The notes beneath the pieces were generated by a model that was not told the origin of the DNA, did no database searches, and worked only from the letters and a program-made list of their open reading frames with translations. The translations under genes were made by a program, and so were the position numbers. A DNA stretch of 34,205 nucleotides from an uncultured Muribaculaceae bacterium. GTDB taxonomy: Bacteria; Bacteroidota; Bacteroidia; Bacteroidales; Muribaculaceae. The DNA lies in the NCBI GenBank assembly GCA_910583675.1, contig CAJTYH010000031.1, positions 1 through 34,205 on the forward strand, written 5' to 3'. Shown here piece after piece: positions 25,781 to 33,998 of the stretch. Every line of letters starts with the position of its first letter. The first letter of the stretch is position 1.

Positions 25781-26709
25781 TATTTGGCAGGTGCAATGGC
25801 ATTGACAATCCGCTCCATGTGATCTTCCCAATCTGAATCCATGAAATTTATCTCCACAGGGTTCAGACCAAGCATCTCGGATATGGTTGCGACACGGTCA
25901 ACGGGTATACCGGCCGGCACAAAAAAAGCCACGGGAGAATGCGCAAGGGCATGATCCGTGGACTCACGGAGCCGTATCGGAGAAGTCTCCTTGTTCTCGA
26001 GGTTAAACGCTATCTGCTCCAACCCATAATCCCGCGCAAAATAACTTAGCGACGGATGCCATATGACAAAAGCAGGATGGTCGGCCAATCTTTTTTCGTA
26101 TTCAAGATCCAAACTGTCAAGACGATGAACCAATAATTCATTGCGTCTCGCGAAATATTCACTCAGCTCCGGGTATGTCTCGGAAAGAACGTCGCATACG
26201 TTTGCGGATATTATCTTCGCATTCTTTACGGAACTCCATATATGCGGGTCAGGCTCCCCCTCATGGTCTGAGCCATCCCCGTCCTCATCTCGATGCCCCG
26301 CATGCATATGTGTGCCATACATGTAGTCCACACCGTTGCCAACATCGCAGATCTTCAAATCAGGGACATTGTGTGATATATTTGATACAAGCTCCTTCTC
26401 AAAAGGTACAACTCCTGTAACCACAAGAAGATCAGACCGGTTTATATCCCTCATCAAGCCCATCCCAGGCTGAAAGGTCTCCGGATCGGCACCCGCGTCC
26501 ATCAACGTACGCACTGTAACGCTGTCACCAGCGACGGCCTTTACAAAATACTCCAACGGAGGTAGACTTACAGTGACTATCCGGCCGCCATTCCGGCTCC
26601 CGGATCGGCTGCCCATACACCCGCAAAAGACCAGAAAGAACATGCATGCCATAAAGACCACAGATCTGCGGCAACATAAAAATATCCTTGATTTATTCCG
26701 GACGATCAT
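25780..26709 (-). CDS. Metal ABC transporter substrate-binding lipoprotein (ZnuA-like)
   Basis: A 309-aa lipoprotein that should capture Zn2+ or Mn2+ outside the inner membrane. The signal has arginines followed by a hydrophobic stretch and lipobox FCGC with Cys31. The N lobe begins VTVSLPPLEYFVKAVAGD. Where many relatives have a His ligand (DPHxxEP), this one reads ADPETFQP with Glu77. A His/Asp/Glu-rich flexible loop (about 130-152, His134, 136, 139, 149) precedes PDPHIW with ligand His156. Later WHPSLSYFARDYGLEQ holds another expected His. The His-rich loop favours zinc. A long AT-rich spacer lies upstream; no Zur box could be assigned by eye. Its ATPase partner overlaps downstream. Confidence 0.9.
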   Translation of the reverse strand: MIVRNKSRIFLCCRRSVVFMACMFFLVFCGCMGSRSGSRNGGRIVTVSLPPLEYFVKAVAGDSVTVRTLMDAGADPETFQPGMGLMRDINRSDLLVVTGVVPFEKELVSNISHNVPDLKICDVGNGVDYMYGTHMHAGHRDEDGDGSDHEGEPDPHIWSSVKNAKIISANVCDVLSETYPELSEYFARRNELLVHRLDSLDLEYEKRLADHPAFVIWHPSLSYFARDYGLEQIAFNLENKETSPIRLRESTDHALAHSPVAFFVPAGIPVDRVATISEMLGLNPVEINFMDSDWEDHMERIVNAIAPAK

Positions 26710-27210
26710 AATTTGTATTACTGAAAAAAGGCGTTTTGAACAAAAAAATCAAAACATGTTTAATAACATAAAAACTTTTTCTCATAAACGAAAGCAGCAG
26801 ATGCCACAGACACATCAGAATCACACGTATTCATTAAAACGCATCTCCCGACAGCATTATGTGCTGAAAAACAGCAAGTTTCACGCATACGACTAATTAC
26901 ATCGGAACTTTTAAACATCTGCTTCATCTCGCATTTACCTACAAAATTAACAAAAAAATATCAATCCATATCTCTTTGTAATTTATTAAAGGCTATAAAA
27001 ATCACATTTCGATTTTCGTAATTAAAAAACTTTTTTCTAATTTTGTAGTGAACTAATACCGCAACAGCCACAAAACTGAAACCCGCCACAAGGCAATGAT
27101 GCAATTTAAAATTCGTAACGACAGCATTAAGGTTTCATGAGTCAAAAAAACTGTTGTAAAAACAAAAGGGAATATTAAACAACAACTAAACTAAAGGAAA
27201 AGTAAAAGTT
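26710..27210. other. 501-bp AT-rich divergent spacer
   Basis: This is the only gene-free stretch over 300 bp. It separates the metal-binding lipoprotein (minus) from the Lrp-type regulator (plus). I see one good plus-strand -7 box (27038-27045), one possible minus-strand -7 box TAATTTTG (26949-26942), and a perfect palindrome AAACATGTTT (26752-26761). A plus-strand open frame over 26573-26896 is mostly opposite the lipoprotein gene and looks non-coding. No RNA gene is recognised. Confidence 0.6.
27017..27045 (+). promoter_or_regulatory. Candidate promoter of the Lrp/AsnC gene
   Basis: TAATTTTG at 27038-27045 matches TAnnTTTG, and TTCG/TTTC-like sequence lies about 20 nt before it in place of TTTG. 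Transcription would begin near 27052, giving an unusually long leader of about 160 nt. The region before the ATG includes AAAGGAAAAG as a possible weak ribosome site. Confidence 0.45.
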
Positions 27211-27678
27211 ATGCCACGCTTACACATTGACAATCTCGACACCAAGATTCTTCAGATGCTGGTAGACAATGGCCGCAAGCCATTCCTCGAAATCGCACGC
27301 GAATGTGGTGTTTCAGGCGCAGCCATCCATCAGCGCATCGCCAAACTTCAGGCTACAAACATTCTCGAAGGATCACGCGCACTCATCAAGCCGACTACTT
27401 TGGGATATGACACATGCGCATTTGTAGGCATATTCCTCAAAGAGCCGGATAAATTCAACGAAATCGTGGACAAGCTCTATGACGTTCCCGAAGTTGTAGA
27501 ATGCCATTTCACAACAGGACAGTACGACATGCTTGTCAAACTGTATGCCCGCGACAACGAGCACCTGCTCCATCTCATCCACGAGAAGCTCCAGCCACTC
27601 GGCCTGCTTCGCACCGAAACCCTCGTTTCGTTCCGCGAAGTATTCAGCCGCGCACTTCCCGTAACGATGAAGAAATAA
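27211..27678 (+). CDS. Lrp/AsnC family transcriptional regulator
   Basis: A 155-aa feast/famine regulator. The N-terminal helix-turn-helix (about residues 5-55) reads LDTKILQMLVDNGRKPFLEI, then ECGVSGAAIHQRIAKL as recognition helix. The C-terminal RAM domain (about 70-145) has the alpha-beta pattern FVGIFLKEPDKFNEIVDKL, VVECHFTTGQYDMLVKL and TLVSFREVFSRALP, used for oligomerisation and amino-acid binding. The ATG at 27211 fits the family start. It is divergent from the metal ABC genes and convergent with a glycosyltransferase, with a strong hairpin between, so it appears to be a single-gene unit. Targets unknown; autoregulation is common in the family. Confidence 0.94.
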   Translation: MPRLHIDNLDTKILQMLVDNGRKPFLEIARECGVSGAAIHQRIAKLQATNILEGSRALIKPTTLGYDTCAFVGIFLKEPDKFNEIVDKLYDVPEVVECHFTTGQYDMLVKLYARDNEHLLHLIHEKLQPLGLLRTETLVSFREVFSRALPVTMKK

Positions 27679-27698
27679 GATCTGCGATCATATATTCC

Positions 27699-27753
27699 AA
27701 AACAACAATAATGTCGCCGGAGAAACCGCATCCGGCGACATTATTGTTGTTTT
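27699..27753. terminator. Bidirectional terminator with perfect 23-bp stem
   Basis: Positions 27699-27721 and 27731-27753 are perfect reverse complements around a 9-nt loop. The stem has a GC-rich inner part and A/T-rich base, so both strands see a T-rich end (GTTGTTTT). It lies between the convergent Lrp-type regulator and glycosyltransferase genes, 20 nt and 12 nt from their stops. Confidence 0.85.
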
Positions 27754-27765
27754 GGATCAACATGC

Positions 27766-28788
27766 TCAATCGAAACATTCAGCAAGCTGCCCCTTGGGCT
27801 TCAATTTATGGAATAGGTTGCTCAAACGCATGGTAACTACATAACAGCGCCTATGATGCATCAACCGCAACAGCCTACGACAATCCTTGGGACTCAACAA
27901 TTGCATTTTGCCATCCGTATATGGGCTGATAAGCCTTGCCATCTCCTCAAGCCCGTCATGCAAAGCCTTGTCCACCGGCAAAGATCTTGCCATATATTTC
28001 GTCGCCAACAACGCCTCACGTATCAAATGTATCTGAAACCTTTCCCAACATCCGCTTATCAGTCCTTCCGCCTTTAGAAAATCAAATTGGCATAGAATAG
28101 CTTTGATCCGCGACACACATCTTTCGATAGTAAAAGCATGCAGGTAGCTGCCGTTGCGTTGGATGTAATGGTAGCCCGAATAGGGAACAAGTACCACCTT
28201 CTTTGCATTTGCCACCCATCTGACCATTACTCGCAGATCTTCATATCGGCAATTTTCCGGAAAACGGGTTGTGATAACATCACGTTTGAAAACCTTGTCA
28301 CACGGATAGCTGTGCAACAAATTCTCAAAGACCAGCATCTCCAACGCCTCATCCCTCCCGACCACCGTCTCCTTGCATATCGCAGGGTTTTCAGTGCGGA
28401 CGAAGTTCTTGAAATCATACGTGAGATTGCATACCCCAATATCTGCCGAAGTACGATGCATGGCATCCAACAGCTTCTCATACATCTGCGGCTCTATCCA
28501 GTCATCCCCGTCCACGAATCCTATAACATCGGCAGATGCAAGCTCGATACCGGCATTCCTTGCTGCAGAAACACCTCGGTTGCTCCCATGTATCACCTTT
28601 ATGCGCGAGTCCGTTGATGCGTATTCGTCACATATCTCCCCGCATTTGTCCGGCGACCCGTCATCCACAAGGATTATTTCGATGTTCCTCAAAGTCTGAT
28701 TGATTATGGACTCTATGCACTTCCGCACATATTTTTCAACCTTGTAGATGGGAACTATGACGCTGATTTCTGGTTTGTCGGTATTCAT
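27766..28788 (-). CDS. Family 2 glycosyltransferase
   Basis: A 340-aa GT-A fold transferase for surface polysaccharide. The nucleotide-binding start EISVIVPIYKVEKYVRKC is followed by IEIILVDDGSPDKCGEIC, GVSAARNAGIELA and the metal-binding GFVDGDDWIEP near residue 93. The C-terminal about 130 residues are helical and variable. The ATG at 28788 is used; the frame extends to a TTG at 28803 but ATG gives the normal distance to SVIVP. No membrane helix is seen, so it is cytosolic or membrane-associated. It is divergent from a family 4 glycosyltransferase gene with a shared spacer of 135 nt. Donor and acceptor cannot be told. Confidence 0.92.
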   Translation of the reverse strand: MNTDKPEISVIVPIYKVEKYVRKCIESIINQTLRNIEIILVDDGSPDKCGEICDEYASTDSRIKVIHGSNRGVSAARNAGIELASADVIGFVDGDDWIEPQMYEKLLDAMHRTSADIGVCNLTYDFKNFVRTENPAICKETVVGRDEALEMLVFENLLHSYPCDKVFKRDVITTRFPENCRYEDLRVMVRWVANAKKVVLVPYSGYHYIQRNGSYLHAFTIERCVSRIKAILCQFDFLKAEGLISGCWERFQIHLIREALLATKYMARSLPVDKALHDGLEEMARLISPYTDGKMQLLSPKDCRRLLRLMHHRRCYVVTMRLSNLFHKLKPKGQLAECFD

Positions 28789-28817
28789 TTCCGATATAGG
28801 CAAATTATATTGTTATG

Positions 28818-28825
28818 CAAAGTTA
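28818..28825 (-). promoter_or_regulatory. Candidate -7 box for the family 2 transferase gene
   Basis: The minus strand reads TAACTTTG, a full match to TAnnTTTG, 30 nt before the start. The -33 match is absent. Confidence 0.4.
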
Positions 28826-28837
28826 GATAATTTTCGG

Positions 28838-28845
28838 TAACTTTG
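28838..28845 (+). promoter_or_regulatory. Candidate -7 box for the family 4 transferase gene
   Basis: The plus strand reads TAACTTTG, identical to the box on the other strand 12 nt away. It would start RNA near 28852, about 70 nt before the ATG at 28924. No clear -33 box is seen. Confidence 0.4.
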
Positions 28846-28923
28846 CCCTCTCGAAACGGCATCACATTGCCGCCCGACACAATCCCCGACACAATCCAAC
28901 GCAGATTCAAACCGAAAAATCTG

Positions 28924-30012
28924 ATGAACGTACTTTTTGACCACCAGATATTCACCCTACAGAAATTCGGCGGCATTTCAAGATATTTCGTAGAAATAAT
29001 GAAACGGATGCCGGATGACATTAACGTCAATAATTCCACACTTTTGTCTGACAATTTCTTTCTTAAGACAGATGCCTACCGTGAGAGAAAGACATTCTCC
29101 ATACCGCTGCTTAAGAAAAGAACGAAGACTGAATTATATCTTAAGGTCAACGACTGGAAGACATTGCACGATCTGCGCGAAAAGAAATCAGATCTATTCC
29201 ATCCCACATACTTCAACCCATATTTTCTAAAGGCGCTGAAAACGCCGTATGTCATGACAGTGCATGACATGATATACGAAAGGTTTCCCGACCTGTTTGA
29301 CAAGTCCGATCCTACAATAGCCCAGAAAAAGGAGACAATAACAAGAGCTGACAAGATAATCGCCATAAGCGAATGCACCAAGAAGGATGTAATGGACATT
29401 TACGGCATTCCGGCAGAACGGATCGAGGTTATATATCACGGCCACAGCATCGACCCTAAAGTCGAACAACCGGTAAAAGGGTTGCCTGAACATTACCTGT
29501 TATATGTCGGACAAAGATTCCATTACAAGAACTTCAACCGTTTCTTGCAGGCATTCGCACAGATCCACGCACAATATCCTGAAATGCACCTTATCTGCAC
29601 CGGAAAGAAATTCTCACGCAATGAGACGGAGCTGATCTCCCGATTGGGGCTTTCCGGCTACGTGTCATGCCGTTTTGTAAACGACAAGGAACTTGCTTAT
29701 CTATATAGCCATGCCCTCTGCTTCGTATTCCCATCCCTGTATGAAGGATTCGGGATTCCCATCCTTGAAGCATATGAGTCAAAATGCCCCGTGGCGCTGA
29801 GCAATGCGAGCTGCTTTCCGGAAATCGCCGGAGATGCGGCAAGATATTTCGATCCCTATGACATTGACAGCATGGCAGCCACGATATCGGAAATAATTTC
29901 CGACGCCCGACTGCGATCCGAAATGATTGACAAGGGACTGCACAGGGTAAAGGGCTTCTCATGGGAGAAAACCGCACTCCAGACGGCCGCCCTATACAGG
30001 TCTATGACATAA
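28924..30012 (+). CDS. Family 4 glycosyltransferase
   Basis: A 362-aa GT-B fold retaining transferase. The start is the ATG at 28924 (MNVLFDHQIFTLQKFGGIS); the frame is open from 28843 but the added residues are unlike the family. The N lobe has the acceptor region GGISRYFVEIMKRMP and FHPTYFNPYFLKALKTPYV in two strands. The C lobe has YLLYVGQRFHYKNFNRFL and the donor-binding EGFGIPILEAYESKCPVA near residue 273, with the E-x7-E pair. Similar proteins act on mannose or other sugars in O-antigen and capsule assembly. Its 3' end converges on the second family 2 gene after 44 nt. Confidence 0.93.
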   Translation: MNVLFDHQIFTLQKFGGISRYFVEIMKRMPDDINVNNSTLLSDNFFLKTDAYRERKTFSIPLLKKRTKTELYLKVNDWKTLHDLREKKSDLFHPTYFNPYFLKALKTPYVMTVHDMIYERFPDLFDKSDPTIAQKKETITRADKIIAISECTKKDVMDIYGIPAERIEVIYHGHSIDPKVEQPVKGLPEHYLLYVGQRFHYKNFNRFLQAFAQIHAQYPEMHLICTGKKFSRNETELISRLGLSGYVSCRFVNDKELAYLYSHALCFVFPSLYEGFGIPILEAYESKCPVALSNASCFPEIAGDAARYFDPYDIDSMAATISEIISDARLRSEMIDKGLHRVKGFSWEKTALQTAALYRSMT

Positions 30013-30056
30013 TATGTTGGTCAACACCTTGACGCGCCTTGACATTCCAAAGGCTC

Positions 30057-30884
30057 TCAATGATAGCGCTTGGAAGAGAACATAGAGTTCACCCTTATGA
30101 TGAAACGCAACAACGGACGGATCCTCTTGTAAAGTTTGCGTGTCTTACCGATCTCTATGAATTCAGGCTGTAGGTTCTTCACAAGTGCCCGCCATTCCTC
30201 GCATACGCTTATTATGGGGGGGGTGAACAGGCGCTTTATGACTTCACCACGCTCCCTATTGTGCGCATCTTTTGACAGCGAACTCACCCCGTCTTCAACG
30301 AAGACACTGATAAACAACGGTACACGCCGGGTGGAACACCCCTCCCACATGATCTTCTTCACAAAGAACTCCCAGTCTGATACTATCTTAAGTTCCTCGT
30401 TATAGGGCGTATCAATCAGCAGCTGACGCTTTATGAAACTTGCCGGATGAGGAAGCGAGCCTGTGAGAAGTTTGTCGGCATTTATCACATCTGGATTCAC
30501 ATCCTCCCGGCTTTTCCCCGTGGCGGGATCCAGATAAATGAGGTCGCCATAAATGATGTCTGTGCCTTTCAACTGTGGAAGCACCTTGCTTAATGTGTCC
30601 TTCTCATATAGATAGTCGCCGGAATTCAGAAACAGCAGGTATTCACCCTTGGCATGCCTCACCCCCTTGTTCATGGCATTGTATATACCATTGTCCTTCT
30701 CGGAACAGGAATATGCCAGCCTGTCGCTAACAGAATCTATCAGCTCGCGGCTGCCGTCGGTGCTGCCACCATCTATGACCAGATACTCAATGTCATTGTC
30801 AAGCTGAGGCATCACACTTTCCAAGGTGCGACGCAGTCCGGTACAGTTATTGTAATTGATTGTTATAACCGATAATTTAGCCAT
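30057..30884 (-). CDS. Family 2 glycosyltransferase (WcaE-like type)
   Basis: A 275-aa GT-A transferase. It begins KLSVITINYNNCTGLRRTL, then IEYLVIDGGSTDGSRELI, the phrase KDNGIYNAMNKGVRHAKGEY typical of the WcaE-like subgroup, and FLNSGDYLYE as DxD equivalent near residue 88. TGSLPHPASFIKRQLL is the usual later motif. The C-terminus is basic and helical. The ATG at 30884 follows a strong promoter on the same strand, so it is probably transcribed alone. It forms a loose surface-glycan cluster with the two other transferase genes in the window. Sugar specificity is unknown. Confidence 0.92.
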   Translation of the reverse strand: MAKLSVITINYNNCTGLRRTLESVMPQLDNDIEYLVIDGGSTDGSRELIDSVSDRLAYSCSEKDNGIYNAMNKGVRHAKGEYLLFLNSGDYLYEKDTLSKVLPQLKGTDIIYGDLIYLDPATGKSREDVNPDVINADKLLTGSLPHPASFIKRQLLIDTPYNEELKIVSDWEFFVKKIMWEGCSTRRVPLFISVFVEDGVSSLSKDAHNRERGEVIKRLFTPPIISVCEEWRALVKNLQPEFIEIGKTRKLYKRIRPLLRFIIRVNSMFSSKRYH

Positions 30885-30904
30885 GTCCGATTAAAGTTTG
30901 AAAC

Positions 30905-30936
30905 AAAATTACTCATAATCTCGTAAACCGGCAAAT
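30905..30936 (-). promoter_or_regulatory. Strong promoter of the WcaE-like transferase gene
   Basis: On the minus strand TTTG (30936-30933), 20 nt, then TAATTTTG (30912-30905) match the Bacteroidetes consensus at both boxes and spacing. It would start RNA about 14 nt before the ATG. Confidence 0.7.
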
Positions 30937-30991
30937 AAGCCTTTCCCGTCAACACCACCATCCGGTTTCGCTCAAAAAACATCGAAAATAA

Positions 30992-31024
30992 TTTGGGGGT
31001 TATAGTTGGAAATTTTTATCTTTG
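30992..31024 (+). promoter_or_regulatory. Strong promoter of the PRiA4-like gene
   Basis: TTTG (30992-30995), 21 nt, then TATCTTTG (31017-31024) match the Bacteroidetes consensus fully. The predicted RNA start near 31031 leaves a leader of about 66 nt and lies downstream of the TTG at 31022, which supports the ATG at 31097 as start. Confidence 0.75.
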
Positions 31025-31096
31025 CGACAAGGTAGGACAAGCAAAATCACTGCTTACATCCCCTGCCTGAACAATAATAGATTACATTACAGTCTT

Positions 31097-31645
31097 ATGG
31101 TATATAATTTCCGAATAGTATCAGATGAAGTCGAAAACTTCAAAAGAGAAATAAAGATTGATGCCGATGCCACTTTTCTTGACCTTAAGAATGCGATCTG
31201 CGACAGCGTGGACTTCGACAAGACACAACTGTCCTCATTCTTCATTTGCGATTCCAACTGGGAAAAGAGACAGGAAGTGACATTGGAAGACATGGATACC
31301 ACTTCCGACCAGGATGTCTACCTGATGGAAGACACCCCCCTCTCCGACCTGATTGACGATGAAGGACAGAGACTGATGTTCACATTCGACTACATGACAG
31401 ACCGCTCTTTCTACATGGAGATGAAAGAGCTGATCCCGGGCATAAACCTCAAGGATCCGATCTGCTCGCTGTCGCTAGGTAAAGCTCCGCAACAAAATGT
31501 GGACCTTGACGAATTCGTAGCAAAGGTGGACGCTAAGGCTGCAGCTGCGGCAGAAGACTTCGATGAAGACTTTTATGGATCAGACTCATACAACGAAGAC
31601 GAATTCGATGCCGCAGGATTCGACGAAATGACATTCGACCAATAA
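31097..31645 (+). CDS. PRiA4 ORF3-like acidic protein
   Basis: A 182-aa protein resembling the plasmid pRiA4b ORF-3 family (also called IS1096 passenger TnpR-like). It begins YNFRIVSDEVENFKREI, with DADATFLDLKNAICDSVDF and SSFFICDSNWEKRQEVTL in the family's alpha-beta pattern, and RLMFTFDYMTDRSFYMEM later. From about residue 135 an Ala-rich and then Asp/Glu-rich tail follows (EDFDEDFYGSDSYNEDEF). There is no signal peptide. The ATG at 31097 is used because the predicted promoter overlaps the upstream TTG. The biochemical role of the family is unknown; despite the name it is commonly chromosomal and no transposase is nearby. Confidence 0.8.
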   Translation: MVYNFRIVSDEVENFKREIKIDADATFLDLKNAICDSVDFDKTQLSSFFICDSNWEKRQEVTLEDMDTTSDQDVYLMEDTPLSDLIDDEGQRLMFTFDYMTDRSFYMEMKELIPGINLKDPICSLSLGKAPQQNVDLDEFVAKVDAKAAAAAEDFDEDFYGSDSYNEDEFDAAGFDEMTFDQ

Positions 31646-31694
31646 TTCCGCATCTCCGGAGATAGAGACACAGGATTTAAGAAAACAAGATTCA

Positions 31695-31744
31695 TTGAGG
31701 TTGCGCCAAAACACCCTCCTACAATAGTTTTGGCGCATCCTCAA
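31695..31744 (+). terminator. Hairpin terminator between PRiA4-like and helicase genes
   Basis: An 18-bp stem (31695-31712 with 31727-31744, one mismatch) encloses a 14-nt loop. TTTATC follows on the plus strand. It lies 50 nt after the PRiA4-like stop and 37 nt before the helicase ATG, so the helicase may depend on read-through or a promoter I cannot see. Confidence 0.65.
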
Positions 31745-31781
31745 TTTATCATATCACAAAGCAACAATCCACACATCGACA

Positions 31782-33998
31782 ATGGAACACAACAGCGAAC
31801 TTGAACTGGCATGGGAATTCGTGGAACACACCGGTATGAGCATCTTCCTCACTGGAAAAGCAGGAACGGGCAAGACCACATTCCTCCACACGCTGCGTAG
31901 CAAAAGTGCCAAGTCGATCGTGGTAGTCGCACCAACAGGAGTGGCCGCAATCAATGCGGGAGGCGTAACCATACACTCCTTCTTCCAGCTCCCCCTTTCG
32001 CCATACGTGCCCGGATCGGAATATCGTGACAAGTTCTCGTTCAGCAAGGACAAACTAAGGATAATACGCGCACTAGACCTCCTGGTGATAGACGAGATCT
32101 CCATGGTGCGCTCCGACCTTCTGGATGCCATTGACAATGCCCTGAGGAAATACCGCCGTTCCACCCTCCCGTTCGGCGGGGTGCAGCTGCTGATGATCGG
32201 AGACCTCCAGCAACTGGCACCGGTAGTCACACCGCAGGACGAAGCCATGTTACGCCCATACTACGAAACTCCCTACTTCTTCGGAAGCCGGGCGCTCGCA
32301 CAGATACCATACGTGACCATAGAACTCACAAAGGTATATCGCCAACAGAATCTGCGCTTCGTGACACTGCTCAACCACGTCAGGGAAAACCGGTTGACGG
32401 AGGAAGATTTCACACTGTTGCGCCAACGCATCGACCCCGTTTTCAGGCCTCGGCAAGGGAGTGACTTCATACGGCTTACTACCCACAACCATATGGCGGA
32501 CAGCTATAATCAGGGTGAGTTGAATCGCATAAAAAATCCCATGATGAGCTATCCGGCAAAGGTCAGGGGCACATTCCCTGAATATGCCTACCCCACTCCC
32601 CTCTCCCTTGAGCTAAAGACCGGAGCACAGGTAATGTTCATAAAGAACGACTCCACCGGTGCCATGAGATACTTCAACGGCAAAATAGGCCACGTAGTGC
32701 ATGCAGACCGCACCACAGTAAAAGTGCTATGTCCGGGAGAGGATGAACCGATCACCGTAGAACCGGAAATCTGGGAAAACGCCAAATATACCGTCAACGA
32801 GGCCACCAATACCATAGAGACCGAAGTACAAGGCACATTCACCCAACTTCCCTTACGCCTCGCCTGGGCAATAACCATACATAAGAGCCAGGGGCTTACC
32901 TTCGAACATGTCATTATCGATGCCGGATCCTCTTTCGCCCCGGGACAGGTCTACGTGGCTCTGAGCAGATGCAAGACACTTGAGGGAATAGTTCTGGCCA
33001 CAGATATCGGAAACGGGCATCTTGGATGCGATCCAAATGTGGAGGACTACATCAAGACACAGGAAAAAGAAGCACTTCAGAGCGCGGAAAGGCTGGATTC
33101 GATAAAACAGGCATATTACCGCCACACCCTTGTGGAACTGTTCAGTTTCCGCAATCTTGTGACCTTGCAAGGCACCTTGTCGCGACTGTTCACATCCACC
33201 TTTCATTACTCTTACCCACAAGAGACAGCCGCCCAACAGGAAATCGGTATAGCACTGCGCGAAAAGGTCGTTGAGATCGCAGACAGATGGATTCAGCTGA
33301 TAGGCGCAAGCACATACGAGCAAATCCATGACGAGGCTTTTTCCGAACGCGTGAAAAAAGGAGCCAAATACTTTGCGGACACCCTCGCAGCCATATTCGG
33401 AGAATCCCTGACAGCCGCATTCAAGGTTCAGACAGACAACAAGAAAGCGTCGCAACGTGTGCGAGAGCTTGTAAACGACATCCGCCAGACGCTTGACACC
33501 GACCTCGGTGTGCTGCGTGCCATTGCACAACATGGGTTTACCGTGCCCAGATACCTTAAGTTCAAGCAGACTGCAGCCTTGGATGCCACACGCGAAAACT
33601 CCCTGAAACGAGTGGCACGCGGAGGACGCTACGGCAAGGCAGACGCATCAGAAAAAAAGGCCTCAAAAAGAACCAAAGCCGAGCCCAGGCCACCTAAGAA
33701 ACCCAGTCACGAAATAAGCTACGAACTATTCCTGCGCGGCATGAACAGAGAGGAAATAGCCCGGGAACGCTCCCTCGTAGTAAGCACCATCACCAACCAC
33801 CTCATGCACTATGTGGACAACAGTACCATAACCCTCGCAGACCTCTTCACTCCTCCGGTCGTAAACGCCGTTGCCTCGGCAATGAAAAAAATGCCCCCGG
33901 ATGCCGGTTCGGTTGAGATAAAGGAACTCCTTCCTTCCGACATATCCCTTTCAGATGTCGTAACCATCCGTTCAGTCCTCCGCAAACAGCAATCCTGA
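31782..33998 (+). CDS. Pif1-like helicase with C-terminal helix-turn-helix
   Basis: A 738-aa superfamily 1 DNA helicase. Walker A is GKAGTGKTT (25-33), followed by APTGVAAINAGGVTIHSFF (motif Ia), VIDEISMV (motif II, near 100-107) and IGDLQQLAPV (motif III). Near 361-403 the 2B/C-terminal motifs read AITIHKSQGLTFEHVI and GQVYVALSRCKTLEGI. The middle about 430-580 is helical. A basic Lys/Arg linker (SEKKASKRTKAEPRPPKKP) leads to a helix-turn-helix (about 645-680: YELFLRGMNREEIARERSL, then STITNHLMHYV), like the HTH domain after RecQ-type helicases. It probably unwinds 5'-tailed DNA or G-quadruplexes in replication or repair. Target inferred from family. Confidence 0.93.
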   Translation: MEHNSELELAWEFVEHTGMSIFLTGKAGTGKTTFLHTLRSKSAKSIVVVAPTGVAAINAGGVTIHSFFQLPLSPYVPGSEYRDKFSFSKDKLRIIRALDLLVIDEISMVRSDLLDAIDNALRKYRRSTLPFGGVQLLMIGDLQQLAPVVTPQDEAMLRPYYETPYFFGSRALAQIPYVTIELTKVYRQQNLRFVTLLNHVRENRLTEEDFTLLRQRIDPVFRPRQGSDFIRLTTHNHMADSYNQGELNRIKNPMMSYPAKVRGTFPEYAYPTPLSLELKTGAQVMFIKNDSTGAMRYFNGKIGHVVHADRTTVKVLCPGEDEPITVEPEIWENAKYTVNEATNTIETEVQGTFTQLPLRLAWAITIHKSQGLTFEHVIIDAGSSFAPGQVYVALSRCKTLEGIVLATDIGNGHLGCDPNVEDYIKTQEKEALQSAERLDSIKQAYYRHTLVELFSFRNLVTLQGTLSRLFTSTFHYSYPQETAAQQEIGIALREKVVEIADRWIQLIGASTYEQIHDEAFSERVKKGAKYFADTLAAIFGESLTAAFKVQTDNKKASQRVRELVNDIRQTLDTDLGVLRAIAQHGFTVPRYLKFKQTAALDATRENSLKRVARGGRYGKADASEKKASKRTKAEPRPPKKPSHEISYELFLRGMNREEIARERSLVVSTITNHLMHYVDNSTITLADLFTPPVVNAVASAMKKMPPDAGSVEIKELLPSDISLSDVVTIRSVLRKQQS

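Noticed and set aside
26573..26896. 107-codon plus-strand frame across the start of the metal-binding lipoprotein
   Set aside because: Partly antisense to a real gene, no signal or domain, Lys/His/Asn-rich as expected for AT-rich spacer.
31022..31096. TTG-initiated N-terminal extension of the PRiA4-like protein
   Set aside because: The TTG is inside the -7 promoter box, so it would not be transcribed.
31097..31645. PRiA4/IS1096-type name as a sign of a mobile element
   Set aside because: No transposase, terminal repeats or target duplication nearby; the family is often chromosomal.
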